DNA of 64,000 nucleotides, taken from positions 1-64,000 of the forward strand of contig CAMYJO010000018.1 of the NCBI GenBank assembly GCA_947258755.1, written 5' to 3'. The translations under genes were made by a program, and so were the position numbers. The stretch is from an uncultured Gammaproteobacteria bacterium. GTDB lineage: Bacteria; Pseudomonadota; Gammaproteobacteria; JAADHQ01. Positions within the stretch are counted from its first letter, which is position 1, and every line of letters begins with the position of its first letter. Positions 46,255 through 55,036 of the stretch are shown here, piece by piece. Below the pieces are notes generated by a model. It was not told the origin of the DNA. It worked only from the letters and a program-made list of their open reading frames with translations, and ran no database searches.

Positions 46255-47057
46255 TCATCTCCATTATCTTGATTATCTGATTTCTTGGATGCCTTATGCG
46301 CTCGCCACTCACTAATTTGAGCATAGAGCATTACCGACATAATAGGAAACAGACTGGCAAATGCGATCAGGCCAAAACCATCGATCAACGGATTTCTGCC
46401 CGGTATTGTTGAAGCAAGCCCCAAACCCAGGGCGGCCACCAGGGGAACCGTAACAGTGGATGTTGTTACGCCGCCAGAATCATAGGCCAGACCAATAATG
46501 ATACGTGGTGCGAAAAATGTCTGGATGACCACAATGATATAGCCCACAATAATATAATAGTGCAACGGTGTACCTGTCACTATCCTGAAAGAACCCAATG
46601 CAATGCCGATAGCAACACCTATTGCGACTGACACCCTTAAGCCATTCGCCTTAATGCTACCACCGGAAACATCATTGGCCATGATGGCCACCGCTATCAG
46701 TGACGGTTCGGCGATGGTAGTTGAAAAGCCGATCGCTGCGGCGAAAATATACACCCATGCATAGTCATCCCACTGCAGTACCTGGCCAACAGAGTCCAGC
46801 CCTGCCCGGATAAAGGCCGGGTCTGTGAGTTGCTGCGCCATGAGCCGCCCCAATGGGAATAAGGCCTCTTCCAGACCCAGCAGGAAGAACGACAGGCCAA
46901 GAATGACGTACACCATTCCAATAAACACTTTCTTCAGGTTAGGCAAAGGCTTTTTTATGACGAATAGCTGAAAGCCAAATATAATTACGACGATTGGCAA
47001 AACATCCCCGATCGTTGCCAGCGTAATAGAAAAGATATTTTGAAGAAATTCCATCAT
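46251..47057 (-). CDS. DUF1538 membrane protein, second subunit
   Basis: 268 residues with about seven hydrophobic segments and one DUF1538 unit: [21 protein letters not shown], then [32 protein letters not shown] and [28 protein letters not shown]1538 pairs (UmpA/UmpB) have been reported as a two-component cation/proton antiporter in Halomonas (from memory). It has the same conserved blocks as its neighbour, showing an ancient duplication. It overlaps both neighbours by 4 bp. Confidence 0.88.
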   Translation of the reverse strand: MMEFLQNIFSITLATIGDVLPIVVIIFGFQLFVIKKPLPNLKKVFIGMVYVILGLSFFLLGLEEALFPLGRLMAQQLTDPAFIRAGLDSVGQVLQWDDYAWVYIFAAAIGFSTTIAEPSLIAVAIMANDVSGGSIKANGLRVSVAIGVAIGIALGSFRIVTGTPLHYYIIVGYIIVVIQTFFAPRIIIGLAYDSGGVTTSTVTVPLVAALGLGLASTIPGRNPLIDGFGLIAFASLFPIMSVMLYAQISEWRAHKASKKSDNQDNGDE

Positions 47058-47788
47058 ATGATCATGCCGTAAGCCATCACGAAGATCATAGGCGTTAAGG
47101 ATGCAAAGGCAATCAGACCGAAGCCATCCACCATTGGGTTTCTACCGCTGATACTGGAAGCCAGGCCGACACCAAGTGCTGTCACCAGGGGCACCGTTAT
47201 CGTCGAGGTAGTAACGCCACCGGAATCATAAGCAATGCCGATAATCTCTTTCGGTGCAAACGCCGTCATGATCACGACGCCAACGTAACCCGTGCTAATA
47301 AGATAATGAATGGGCCAGCCTTTCAGGATCCTGATCACACCCACAAGAATGGCAAAACCGACCGACATCGCCACTGTTAATCGTAAACCGAGGGCATACT
47401 CATCCCTGGATGCCTCCGTCGCTTCAATCATACCGCCATTGGCGGCCACGGTAGCCGCTTCATCGGCCACCGCAATCAGCGCCGGCTCAGCAATCGTGGT
47501 TCCAAAGCCAAGCAAGAATGAAAATATCAACAACCATAACAGACTGCCTTTTTTTGCAAACGCATAGGCCATCGATTCACCAACTGGGAACAGACCCATT
47601 TCAAGACCACGAATAAACAGGGCCATGCCCAGCAAAACAAACAGCATACCGGTGACCATTTTGCCGAGATCAGGAAACGGTTGCTGCAATACAAATAATT
47701 GAAAAAAACTCACCACTAACACGATCGGTAGCAAGTCTCTGGCGCTGCTCAACAAGGGTGCTAATAGTCGCTTGATGGTTTGTATCAA
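47054..47788 (-). CDS. DUF1538 membrane protein, first subunit
   Basis: 244 residues, about seven hydrophobic segments. Conserved blocks match those of the downstream gene: [62 protein letters not shown] and [25 protein letters not shown]. It is the first gene of a four-gene operon (DUF1538, DUF1538, P-II-like, CBS). The GTTIAEP and DSGGVTT motifs occur once in each subunit and are likely parts of the transport path. Confidence 0.88.
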   Translation of the reverse strand: MIQTIKRLLAPLLSSARDLLPIVLVVSFFQLFVLQQPFPDLGKMVTGMLFVLLGMALFIRGLEMGLFPVGESMAYAFAKKGSLLWLLIFSFLLGFGTTIAEPALIAVADEAATVAANGGMIEATEASRDEYALGLRLTVAMSVGFAILVGVIRILKGWPIHYLISTGYVGVVIMTAFAPKEIIGIAYDSGGVTTSTITVPLVTALGVGLASSISGRNPMVDGFGLIAFASLTPMIFVMAYGMII

Positions 47789-48055
47789 AGTGCTATAGGC
47801 CCTGCTTGCTATGGGAAAGCACTGGCTTTCATAGAGAGATGCGGCCAGCAGGATAGCTGGCCATGATATGATTGCTCGTTCTTAATAAAAACTGGGGCAG
47901 AATACGAATCGCCTGGATAACTAGAATGCTTTACAACTGCATCAAGTTGCAGTTCTCTAACAGTAAGACAGCGTTGCAGATATTGCAGCCGAATGCTATT
48001 GCTGTTCGAGGCATCCCACATTGTCTTGTCCAGCTCCTAGTCGAGTTGTTATACA

Positions 48056-48586
48056 CTACCAAGGCATGAAGGAATTCATGAAATTCATCGGTCTTGAAAC
48101 ATTGTTATTGAGCACCGACATATCCCGGCGCATCTGATTAACAGCCACCGTCATAATATGAACTGAACGGTTCATTTCGACGAAATTACCATTCATATTC
48201 CGCATCTCAGCCAACTGCAAACCCAACTCGCCATCCATCGATGCAACGGAAGCCGACATATTCTTTACATGACCGGACATTGTAACGACACTGCTGGACA
48301 TTCGATTGATGTTTTCTGATATCTGCACCATATTGGTGGAGATAGTCTTCATTTCACCAGTCACCTTATCAACATCCCTGGTCAAACTGAAAATCAGATA
48401 AAAGCCATAGACCGCCAGAAGTATAAAGGCAAACATCGAAGGATAAACTATTGCTTCCCAACGCTTGGCGCTTGCAGCAAAAACTTCGTATATTTTTTCG
48501 AGACTATTAACTGAAGCCTCGTCATCTAATAATAAATGACCTTCTTCAACTTCTTTTACATCATCGCTGGCTTTCTTTTCTGTCAT
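48056..48586 (-). CDS. Single-TM coiled-coil protein, unknown function
   Basis: 176 residues from the ATG at 48586 (GGTGGAAG lies just upstream). The first 45 residues are acidic and cytoplasmic-looking, then one membrane span (about 49-70, AIVYPSMFAFILLAVYGFYLIF), then a long helical region rich in Met, Ser and Asn with heptad-like spacing (MKTISTNMVQISENINRMSSSVVTMSGHVKNM). It resembles the HAMP/coiled-coil stalk of a chemoreceptor but has no signalling hairpin. It is the last gene of the minus-strand low-complexity cluster and is probably periplasmic after the span. Confidence 0.75.
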   Translation of the reverse strand: MTEKKASDDVKEVEEGHLLLDDEASVNSLEKIYEVFAASAKRWEAIVYPSMFAFILLAVYGFYLIFSLTRDVDKVTGEMKTISTNMVQISENINRMSSSVVTMSGHVKNMSASVASMDGELGLQLAEMRNMNGNFVEMNRSVHIMTVAVNQMRRDMSVLNNNVSRPMNFMNSFMPW

Positions 48587-48688
48587 ACTTCCACCCATCA
48601 TGGGTTAAATATCAATACTCAATTTTAATGCACTGGCAATAATTAAGCTATTGATATATTCATTACTTCAACAACATAAAAGGATTGC

Positions 48689-49276
48689 CTAGAAATCCCC
48701 TGATGCTCCACGTTTCATAATATCAGTTATAATCATTTTCACTTGTTCTGCATCTTTTTTCACTTCTTCTGGTAAGGGTTTGCCACCATGAATCATCAAG
48801 TCCATATTCATGGTGTATATCCACAATCGCCCTGTTTTATCTTCTATCAGACTGACTCGACAGGGTAAATAGGCTGAAAATGCATCATTATAATCCATCA
48901 TTCTTGATGCTGTCAGCGCGTCGCAAAACATAAATATCTTAGCGTAACGGTATGGCTTTCCGCTCATTGACTCTACTTGCTGATACAAGGGCAGCTCACC
49001 GACATTCTTGATATTATGCTCACTGGCGACTGATTTCATAACATCCTCAACATCATCGGCCGACATCCCTTCCTGCACTGATGATCGCCAGACAGTTGCT
49101 TCGACTGCACTGCCAGTCGCTGCCAGATTATTCGCAAGCTGCAGATAGACTTCTCCAGCCATAGGGTCCAAATCCGTTGTTAACCTCATCAGAGCTGAAT
49201 AGCGTGTAATCAGCACGATGGCCAGTATAATCACTGCCAAACCGATAAGTGCCAGTAAATTCCTTATTAGAGACAT
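48689..49276 (-). CDS. DUF302 domain membrane-anchored protein
   Basis: 195 residues. One N-terminal membrane anchor (about 5-26). The DUF302 fold follows: YRYAKIFMFCDALTASRMMDYNDAFSAYLPCRVSLIEDKTGRLWIYTMNMDLMIHGG, with the typical LPCR-V-x-E-D and Cys residues (FCDA, LPCR). DUF302 proteins occur often in sulfur-oxidising bacteria, but their role is unknown. It is probably periplasmic. It belongs to the minus-strand cluster, 91 bp downstream of the Pro/Gln-repeat TPR gene. Confidence 0.85.
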   Translation of the reverse strand: MSLIRNLLALIGLAVIILAIVLITRYSALMRLTTDLDPMAGEVYLQLANNLAATGSAVEATVWRSSVQEGMSADDVEDVMKSVASEHNIKNVGELPLYQQVESMSGKPYRYAKIFMFCDALTASRMMDYNDAFSAYLPCRVSLIEDKTGRLWIYTMNMDLMIHGGKPLPEEVKKDAEQVKMIITDIMKRGASGDF

Positions 49277-49366
49277 ACAGTTCTCCTGGTTTCAAATTAA
49301 TTTAGTTGCTACCTGAATCAGTAAAATATCCACAAGCGTATCCGCTCATCATAACCCACAGTTACA

Positions 49367-51004
49367 TTACCGGGCAGATCGCTGCCCTTGCAGTCGTTTC
49401 TCCAACTCATCAGCGCGTTTATGTTTTAAGCCGCGTATTATCGACAACATAGTAAAGGCCTTATCACTACGCCCATTTTCAATTAAACGTATAGCGGCCT
49501 GATACAGACTTTCACCCGCCTTATCCCACTCACCTTGATCGTAATATAGATTCCCAAGCTCTCCATGCGCATCAGGAGATTCCGGTAATAAATCAATCGC
49601 CTGCTGATAGTACTTTGCAGATTGGGGATACTGACCTTGCCAATAGGCCTGACGGGCCTTATTGATGATCTGTTGATATTCTTGACGCGAAGATTGCTCA
49701 GGTGTTTGCGCGGGCGCAGTTGCAGTAGGGGCTGGCCGTTGCTGACCGTATGCTCCTGGCCATCCAGGATAAACCCGACCTTGACCAGGGGATACGCCCG
49801 GTGTTGTCGGTTGTGGTTGTGGTTGTGGTTGTGGTTGTGACTGTGGTTGTTGCATGCCAGCAGTAGGGGCTGGCCGTTGCTGACCGTACGCACCCGGCCA
49901 CCCCGGATAAGCCCGACCTTGACCAGGGGATACGCCCGGTGTTGTCGGTTGTGGTTGTTGCATGCCACCAGTGGGGGCTGGTCGTTGCTGACCATACGCA
50001 CCCGGCCCAGGATAAGCTTGGTCTTGATCTGGTGATACGCCCGGTGCTGTCGATTGTGGCTGTGGCTGTTGCATGCCAGCGGCAGGGGCTGGCCGTTGCT
50101 GACCGTATGCTCCTGGCCATCCAGGATAAACCCGATCTTGACCTGGAGTTACGCCCGTTGCTGTCGACTGTGGCTGTTGCATGCCACCAGTGGGGGCTGG
50201 TCGTTGCTGACCATACGCACCCGGCCCAGGATAAGCTTGGCCTTGATCTGGTGAAGCTCCCGGCGTTGCCGTTTGAGTTTTTGTTTGCGCAGGGCTCTGC
50301 GCAGCAGCACTACTGTCGGGAGCCGACGGGTTGATCATACCTGACATTGCCTGTGATGGATTCTGCATCATGCCTGACATGCTCTTGATTGGATCTTTCA
50401 TCATCCCTGAAGCCATTTTCGCCGGATCTATGCTGCCTTTGTTGGGCGCTGCAGCGTCAGCTTGCTCTGAACCCGATGCTGCCACAGCCTTGTCCTGCTC
50501 TGGTTGTGCCGTTTTTACGTTTGCCTCCAGGCTACCTTGATCAGACATAGCCACACCAGAAGCTGGCTTGTCTATGGCAATACCGGCTTCGGTAGGAGTG
50601 GCTTTGATAACTGCTTGCGGCGGTGTCTCGGCAATATCGGCTACTTGCTGTTGAGGAGCTACTGTAGACGGAGGCATGGTTGCAGTCGACTCTACATGGG
50701 TCTGCTCAATTGGCGCTGTAACTACTGGTTGACGATCTGCAACTGGAGCTGGTGAAGCGGGCTCTGCGTGGCCGACTACAGGCAGGTCTTTGCTGTCAGA
50801 TGTAACACCAGCATCAGGCGTAACAACATCCTTATCGGAAGTAGTTGACGGAGCTTCGTCGGCTTTTTGAGCCACCGATATTTCCTCTGTTCCCGACTCG
50901 AAAAATTTCGGAAACAACTGTTGCCGGTATACATATACAATAGCGATACCAACAACGACTGCGACCACTAGCCCATGACGTAACAGAAACTTAAACCATT
51001 TCAT
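49367..51004 (-). CDS. Membrane-anchored Pro/Gln-rich repeat protein with TPR tail
   Basis: 545 residues. One anchor near residues 12-28 (LVVAVVVGIAIVYVY), preceded by basic residues, so the bulk should be periplasmic. Residues 40-245 are Ala/Pro/Thr-rich, with a Met-rich block (MASGMMKDPIKSMSGMM). Residues about 245-425 hold five tandem copies of a 35-45 residue unit (YPGxPGAYGQQRPAPTxGMQQPQ), some expanded by PQ pairs. The last 115 residues are TPR helices (ARQAYWQGQYPQSAKYYQQAIDLL and so on). It is a likely scaffold. It lies directly after the ParA-like gene (18 bp). Confidence 0.85.
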   Translation of the reverse strand: MKWFKFLLRHGLVVAVVVGIAIVYVYRQQLFPKFFESGTEEISVAQKADEAPSTTSDKDVVTPDAGVTSDSKDLPVVGHAEPASPAPVADRQPVVTAPIEQTHVESTATMPPSTVAPQQQVADIAETPPQAVIKATPTEAGIAIDKPASGVAMSDQGSLEANVKTAQPEQDKAVAASGSEQADAAAPNKGSIDPAKMASGMMKDPIKSMSGMMQNPSQAMSGMINPSAPDSSAAAQSPAQTKTQTATPGASPDQGQAYPGPGAYGQQRPAPTGGMQQPQSTATGVTPGQDRVYPGWPGAYGQQRPAPAAGMQQPQPQSTAPGVSPDQDQAYPGPGAYGQQRPAPTGGMQQPQPTTPGVSPGQGRAYPGWPGAYGQQRPAPTAGMQQPQSQPQPQPQPQPTTPGVSPGQGRVYPGWPGAYGQQRPAPTATAPAQTPEQSSRQEYQQIINKARQAYWQGQYPQSAKYYQQAIDLLPESPDAHGELGNLYYDQGEWDKAGESLYQAAIRLIENGRSDKAFTMLSIIRGLKHKRADELEKRLQGQRSAR

Positions 51005-51022
51005 GACACTTTCTCCAACAAT

Positions 51023-51679
51023 CTATTTTCTTCCTGTGTTTATTTTAGCTAATTCCGGAAACAGGCTACTTGCAAAAGCATCAAATTCCCTAGCGGCCTT
51101 ACAATTCGGCCAGATCTCGAATACTGCCATACCCTCACTCAGGGATCGGCGATAAATAGTCCTTTGGTACAAACGATGCGGCAGCACGGTTACGCCTGGC
51201 AGCATCCCTAAAGCCTCTTCTGCCTCGTCAGACTCACGTACAGCATGATGCGTATCGGCACGATTGATAAATGCCAATATTTCAGGATGATTATCCTTGC
51301 TCGCCGCATCCTTGATCATCGCCATGAAGCGTTGTGTAGCCCAGACATCTGGCTGACTCGGTGGTACCGGTATAATCACGCGATGGGCAACACTAATCGC
51401 TTCTTTCATTCGCGGCATATTCGCTACACCCACATCGACAATAACCTCACCCGGGTGATAACGCAGATGATCGGCCAGTGCCTCTTGCGCCAGATATACC
51501 TGCAAAGGTGGTGAGTAGCCTTCTTCACGCCTTACGGTTGCTATATCAGACAAGGTTAATTGCGGGTCTAGGTCATAAGCGGCCACCGGATGACCTTTTT
51601 TTAATAACCATACCCCCAGGTTAAACGCTACTGTACTCTTGCCTGAACCTCCCTTTAAATTTGCGATGACTGTTATCAT
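51023..51679 (-). CDS. ParA/MinD-like ATPase
   Basis: 218 residues, a small ParA-type ATPase. Deviant Walker A KGGSGKST (about 9-16) with both the signature and catalytic Lys, Walker A' AAYDLDPQ (about 33-40) and Walker B EVIVDVG (about 78-84). It lacks the N-terminal helix-turn-helix of plasmid ParA proteins and has no C-terminal MinD amphipathic helix. It is cytoplasmic. No ParB is encoded nearby. Small orphan ParA proteins position cargo such as carboxysomes or chemotaxis arrays. Its place beside a disordered Q-rich protein recalls McdA/McdB (inference). Confidence 0.92.
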   Translation of the reverse strand: MITVIANLKGGSGKSTVAFNLGVWLLKKGHPVAAYDLDPQLTLSDIATVRREEGYSPPLQVYLAQEALADHLRYHPGEVIVDVGVANMPRMKEAISVAHRVIIPVPPSQPDVWATQRFMAMIKDAASKDNHPEILAFINRADTHHAVRESDEAEEALGMLPGVTVLPHRLYQRTIYRRSLSEGMAVFEIWPNCKAAREFDAFASSLFPELAKINTGRK

Positions 51680-51712
51680 TGTTATTTAGCTTCTCATATT
51701 ATGGCCATTCAG

Positions 51713-52168
51713 TTAAAGCGGCCATTGGTCATTATTAAAAATACCTTGGTCGGGAATGACAGGCTGTGCGTTATCCAGCTGCATTTGCATGTTAGTAGAC
51801 ATCTGCATTAGGCCCATCAAGTATTGCAGGTCTCTGTAGTTACCACCCAAACGAACATTAACCCAGAAATTACCGTTCGCAGACACCCTACCATGGATAC
51901 TACCCCACGGTCGCTGATAGTTAAAAGTCCGATACATGGGTGAATTAAAATACGGTCTTGGCTGATTATACATCGGCCAATGAGGTGCATAGGCCTGCCC
52001 ATAGCCAGGCATGTATCCAGGATAGGGGGCTGCCGGAAATGGCTGGCCCCATGGATTGTATGGGTAAAACGCCAAGGCATCTGCGCCGGCAGTTAATAAC
52101 AGCGACATAACGATCAGGCACTTTACAATGCCTGATCGTTTACGACTGTCCGCTGTGATTCTCTGCAT
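51713..52168 (-). CDS. Secreted Tyr/Pro-rich protein
   Basis: 151 residues. Signal peptide about 1-33 (cleaved after ADALA), then FYPYNPWGQPFPAAPYPGYMPGYGQAY and further aromatic and Pro-rich sequence to about residue 95, then a more ordered end with GRVSANGNFWVNVRLGGNYRDLQYLMGLMQMSTNMQMQL. The aromatic/Pro composition matches its neighbours and, broadly, sulfur globule proteins. No family was recognised. An 11-bp stem hairpin lies inside its signal-peptide coding region (52109-52141). Confidence 0.75.
   Translation of the reverse strand: MQRITADSRKRSGIVKCLIVMSLLLTAGADALAFYPYNPWGQPFPAAPYPGYMPGYGQAYAPHWPMYNQPRPYFNSPMYRTFNYQRPWGSIHGRVSANGNFWVNVRLGGNYRDLQYLMGLMQMSTNMQMQLDNAQPVIPDQGIFNNDQWPL
52109..52141 (-). 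repeat. Hairpin in the signal-peptide coding region
   Basis: ACGATCAGGCA and TGCCTGATCGT form an 11-bp perfect stem with an 8-nt loop, immediately before an in-frame ATG. It may attenuate or control translation, or be a terminator of the gene upstream. Confidence 0.7.
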
Positions 52169-52180
52169 TCATATAGTCCA

Positions 52181-53023
52181 CTACCGCAGGTAATTGGCTC
52201 CCCTGACCGGTAGTTTTGTTGATGAGTAAGGCCTCTGCATTCGCAGACGATTTTTTGTTTGCCATGGAGATACTTGCAGCGGGCGTTTTGCAGCTGAAAG
52301 CCTTGTCATTGCCTGATGCTGTGTCGATGGTCTGTATTGTGCTCCAGGCTGATAAGGATTCCCCTGTGGCCATCTGTACATTTTTTGCGGTACCTGTGCC
52401 TGACGTGGCATACCTTGCTGGTATGGCCTGTTTTGCATCGGTGGGCGCATGGTCTGACGGGCCGGGTAATGTTGCTGGTTCCACTGTTGAGCCTGAGCCT
52501 GACGCGGCATCGGTGGGCGCATGGCCTGGCTGGCTGGATAGCGTTGCTGATTCCACTGCGGTGCCTGGGCCTGACGCGGCATCGGTGGGCGCATGGCCTG
52601 GCGGGCTGGATAGCGTTGCTGGTTCCATTGTTGAGCCCGGGCCTGTCGTGGCATTTGTGGTCGCTGCTGCATGTTCGGCATCGGTGGGCGCATGGCCTGA
52701 CGAGCCGGGTAACGCTGCTGGTTCCACTGCGGTGCCCGGGCCTGTCGCGGCATTTGTGGTCGCTGCTGTATGTTCGGCATCGGTGGGCGCATGGCCTGAC
52801 GGGCCGGGTAACGCTGCTGGTTCCACTGCGGTGCCTGCGCCTGACGTGGCTGTGAGCGTGGCGGCATCATATTGCCGCGCCACATCGGAGCAACACGCTT
52901 ACCGATTGGCCCATGGTTTAAACTGTTGTATCCCGGTGCCTTGGGTTTGAAACTGTTATCGGCCTGTGTCAGACCTGTAACAGCAATAAGTACAGTTACA
53001 GCAAGTGCAATGGTCTTTTTCAT
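52181..53023 (-). CDS. Secreted basic protein with 25-residue tandem repeats
   Basis: 280 residues. Signal peptide 1-21 (MKKTIALAVTVLIAVTGLTQA). The mature protein is Gln/Arg/Pro-rich, with five or six repeats of QWNQQRYPARQAMRPPMP units joined by PRQAQAP or by an NMQQRPQMPRQARAP extension. It has no Cys or acidic clusters and is very basic, so it should be disordered and could bind polyanions or polysulfide. The repeat leaves the other frames open too; this frame is chosen because it alone has a signal peptide. It is 12 bp upstream of the Tyr/Pro-rich gene. Confidence 0.85.
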   Translation of the reverse strand: MKKTIALAVTVLIAVTGLTQADNSFKPKAPGYNSLNHGPIGKRVAPMWRGNMMPPRSQPRQAQAPQWNQQRYPARQAMRPPMPNIQQRPQMPRQARAPQWNQQRYPARQAMRPPMPNMQQRPQMPRQARAQQWNQQRYPARQAMRPPMPRQAQAPQWNQQRYPASQAMRPPMPRQAQAQQWNQQHYPARQTMRPPMQNRPYQQGMPRQAQVPQKMYRWPQGNPYQPGAQYRPSTQHQAMTRLSAAKRPLQVSPWQTKNRLRMQRPYSSTKLPVRGANYLR

Positions 53024-53076
53024 TCCCTATTCTCCGGTTTGCGTATTATTTGGTCTTTATTCAATGCATCGATACT

Positions 53077-53838
53077 TTATTTCTCCGGCGTGGCCGATTT
53101 TACCTTTTTATAATCCGATGGCACCTGGAAAATGCTCTCAGATTGTTTACCCAACTTGATATCCTTAAGTTCTCGAATATAGCCGCCCGGCATCACTTCC
53201 TTGATGATAATACCTATTTCCGGATCATACCATTGAAAAGTTTTTTCGGTATGGCCATCGGGCCTGCTCATTTGAATAACCCATTTTTCCGTATTGCGAT
53301 TATCTATCTTTTCATTACCGGTTTGCAAAAGCTCGACAGCACTGCCATCAGGAAAAAACTGACGTAAGGCCTGTCCCCTGTCAACATCGACCCATATCAA
53401 CGCTTTTAGCGTTTTGCCTTGAACAACACGGCTTATTTCCCATTTATCAGCAAGACGTCCATTAATCTTTTCCTTAGCCAGTAATTTACAGCTCTCTTTA
53501 AGCTTACTTGTACAAGGATTAGTGGATTTAGGCCGTGATTTGCCCAAGCCAGTATCGACGGGCTGGTTTTTTGCGACTTCATAGATTTTTCGTTGCGGTA
53601 GGACCAGATATTGCAGGCCTTTACTTGGACGATAAATCTCTATGACGGTTTGTTGATTATGAATATATTCTCGACGAATGCCGTCGTTGCCAACATTCAT
53701 TTTAGCGATTTTTGACTGCCCTTGTGGAAACGTTTGAACGGCAGTGGCAGAAAATTCTACGGTGGCTGCAAAACCTTTATGGCTAAATAATAACAGAAAA
53801 AAAAGTTTAGCTATCAAGCGCAATCTTGCAGTCAACAT
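53077..53838 (-). CDS. LolA-like/DUF4412-like periplasmic protein
   Basis: 253 residues from the ATG at 53838. Signal peptide about 1-24 (ending SHKGFA). The rest looks like an incomplete beta-barrel of the LolA/LppX type: VEFSATAVQTFPQGQSKIAKMNVGNDGIRREYIHNQQTVIEIYRPSKGLQYLVLPQRKIYEV, later ALIWVDVDRGQALRQFFPDGSAVELL. Such folds carry lipids or other hydrophobic cargo. Two Cys (CTSKLKESCK) could form a disulfide. Here it may shuttle a hydrophobic component, perhaps sulfur-related (speculative). Upstream frame extension is an artefact of the sulfur globule gene. Confidence 0.7.
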   Translation of the reverse strand: MLTARLRLIAKLFFLLLFSHKGFAATVEFSATAVQTFPQGQSKIAKMNVGNDGIRREYIHNQQTVIEIYRPSKGLQYLVLPQRKIYEVAKNQPVDTGLGKSRPKSTNPCTSKLKESCKLLAKEKINGRLADKWEISRVVQGKTLKALIWVDVDRGQALRQFFPDGSAVELLQTGNEKIDNRNTEKWVIQMSRPDGHTEKTFQWYDPEIGIIIKEVMPGGYIRELKDIKLGKQSESIFQVPSDYKKVKSATPEK

Positions 53839-53905
53839 ATAGGATAAAACACCTTTATTGCTTGTCTCATTAATAGCACATCCCTGTGCTAGCATTATAC
53901 AGATA

Positions 53906-54322
53906 TTACTTGTCTGCTTTTGGTGCTGCTTGTGGTGCTGGTGGAGGTGGTGCGCCATAACCAGGATAGCCGCCACCATAACCAGGATAACCGCCATAAC
54001 CACCAGGATAGCCACCGTAACCGCCAGGATAACCACCGTAACCGCCAGGATAGCCACCGTAACCATAGCCAGGATAGCCGCCGTAACCATAGCCAGGATA
54101 GCCACCGTAACCATAGTGACGACCATCGCCATAACCGCTACCACGACCGCTCATATTGAATGACATACTACCATCACCAAAGCCATCGCCCCAGCCACTG
54201 TTATTCCACGGACCACCGCCGCCCCATGGACCACCGCCCCACCAGGCCTGGGCAGAACCCATCGGTGCTGCTGCAAAACCCAGAGCAGCAACAACAGACA
54301 ATACTTTCAGAGTTTTCTTCAT
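53906..54322 (-). CDS. Sulfur globule protein, Gly/Tyr/Pro-rich
   Basis: 138 residues from the ATG at 54322 (GGAGGTAC upstream). Signal peptide about 1-27 (AAPMGSAQA). The mature start WWGGGPWGGGGPWNNSGW leads to the core GFGDGSMSFNMSGRGSGYGDG, a motif shared by all three globule proteins here. Then come about ten GGYPGYG repeats and a Pro/Ala tail. Sulfur globule proteins form the protein envelope of periplasmic sulfur inclusions in Chromatiaceae. Function is inferred from this family resemblance. Confidence 0.88.
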   Translation of the reverse strand: MKKTLKVLSVVAALGFAAAPMGSAQAWWGGGPWGGGGPWNNSGWGDGFGDGSMSFNMSGRGSGYGDGRHYGYGGYPGYGYGGYPGYGYGGYPGGYGGYPGGYGGYPGGYGGYPGYGGGYPGYGAPPPPAPQAAPKADK

Positions 54323-54589
54323 TTTAAGTACCTCCAATCATTTATGGTTTTTATCCACAGTCTGATACCAGGCCATGAATACCTTAGCTCCTTGCGGCGC
54401 ATCAAACATATAACCGCCGGAGCCAGCCAGTTACATTGCACCTTTCCCAAACGCATAACCCGCTTATGTCTAGCAGCTAGCTGTTAAGCACAAATCCGGT
54501 TAGTACATATAAGAATTCTTATCTTCTGATTTAGTATAATCCTAATACTTCTATTCAATTATTGACCCATATCAGCAAAAATCAATAAA

Positions 54590-55027
54590 TCACCACCCCG
54601 GATATAGAAACATTGTCTCGGGCGCTGTTGGTCCGCCATGTAATCCAGGGTAAATGCCATTCATACCACCATACCCTGGCATTTGATAAGGATTATAGGG
54701 ATCCCCGTAACCGTAATATGGTGTTGTATAGGGTGGACTTCTATAACCAGAATACGGGTAGCCTGACTGAGGATACGGCTGGCCAACGGTAGGTTCACGC
54801 CATCCATTATATTGTCTGGGTGCCGCCCCTGGTGGCATATTGGCCCAGGGGCGGTTACCCGCGTCTAGCTGGCCATTAGTGCCTGGATAGGCCCAAGGAT
54901 TATAGCGTTGCCCATCAGCCAGTAATAAGCCCGGCAGCATTAACAAGGAAATAATAAACAACTGAGCACACCGGAACCTGCTTAGCATGTTGGCCGACGT
55001 TTTTTCCGGCATGGAGAAAAAAACCAT
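54590..55027 (-). CDS. Secreted Tyr/Pro/Gly-rich protein
   Basis: 145 residues from the ATG at 55027 (AAGGGGTG upstream). A signal peptide spans about residues 14-38 (LFIISLLMLPGLLLADG). The mature part is rich in Tyr, Pro and Gly (YPYSGYRSPPYTTPYYGYGDPYNPYQMPGYGG) and ends ETMFLYPGW. No family was recognised; composition resembles sulfur globule and glue-like matrix proteins. It lies 9 bp downstream of the next low-complexity gene, so the two are co-transcribed. Confidence 0.75.
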   Translation of the reverse strand: MVFFSMPEKTSANMLSRFRCAQLFIISLLMLPGLLLADGQRYNPWAYPGTNGQLDAGNRPWANMPPGAAPRQYNGWREPTVGQPYPQSGYPYSGYRSPPYTTPYYGYGDPYNPYQMPGYGGMNGIYPGLHGGPTAPETMFLYPGW

Positions 55028-55036
55028 ATACACCCC

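Noticed and set aside
49700-50260. Regularly spaced direct repeats, considered as CRISPR
   Set aside because: The repeats code in frame for YPGxPGAYGQQRPAP units and vary between copies; there are no unique spacers and no cas genes.
52140-52950. Long open frames on both strands (Pro/Ala/Thr-rich and Val/Ala/Gly-rich)
   Set aside because: They arise because the 75-bp repeat has no stops in other frames; only the 52181-53023 frame has a signal peptide.
53077-54144. 355-codon frame with a Met/Val/Ala-rich N-terminus
   Set aside because: The upstream part is the sulfur globule gene read in another frame; the true start with a signal peptide is at 53838.
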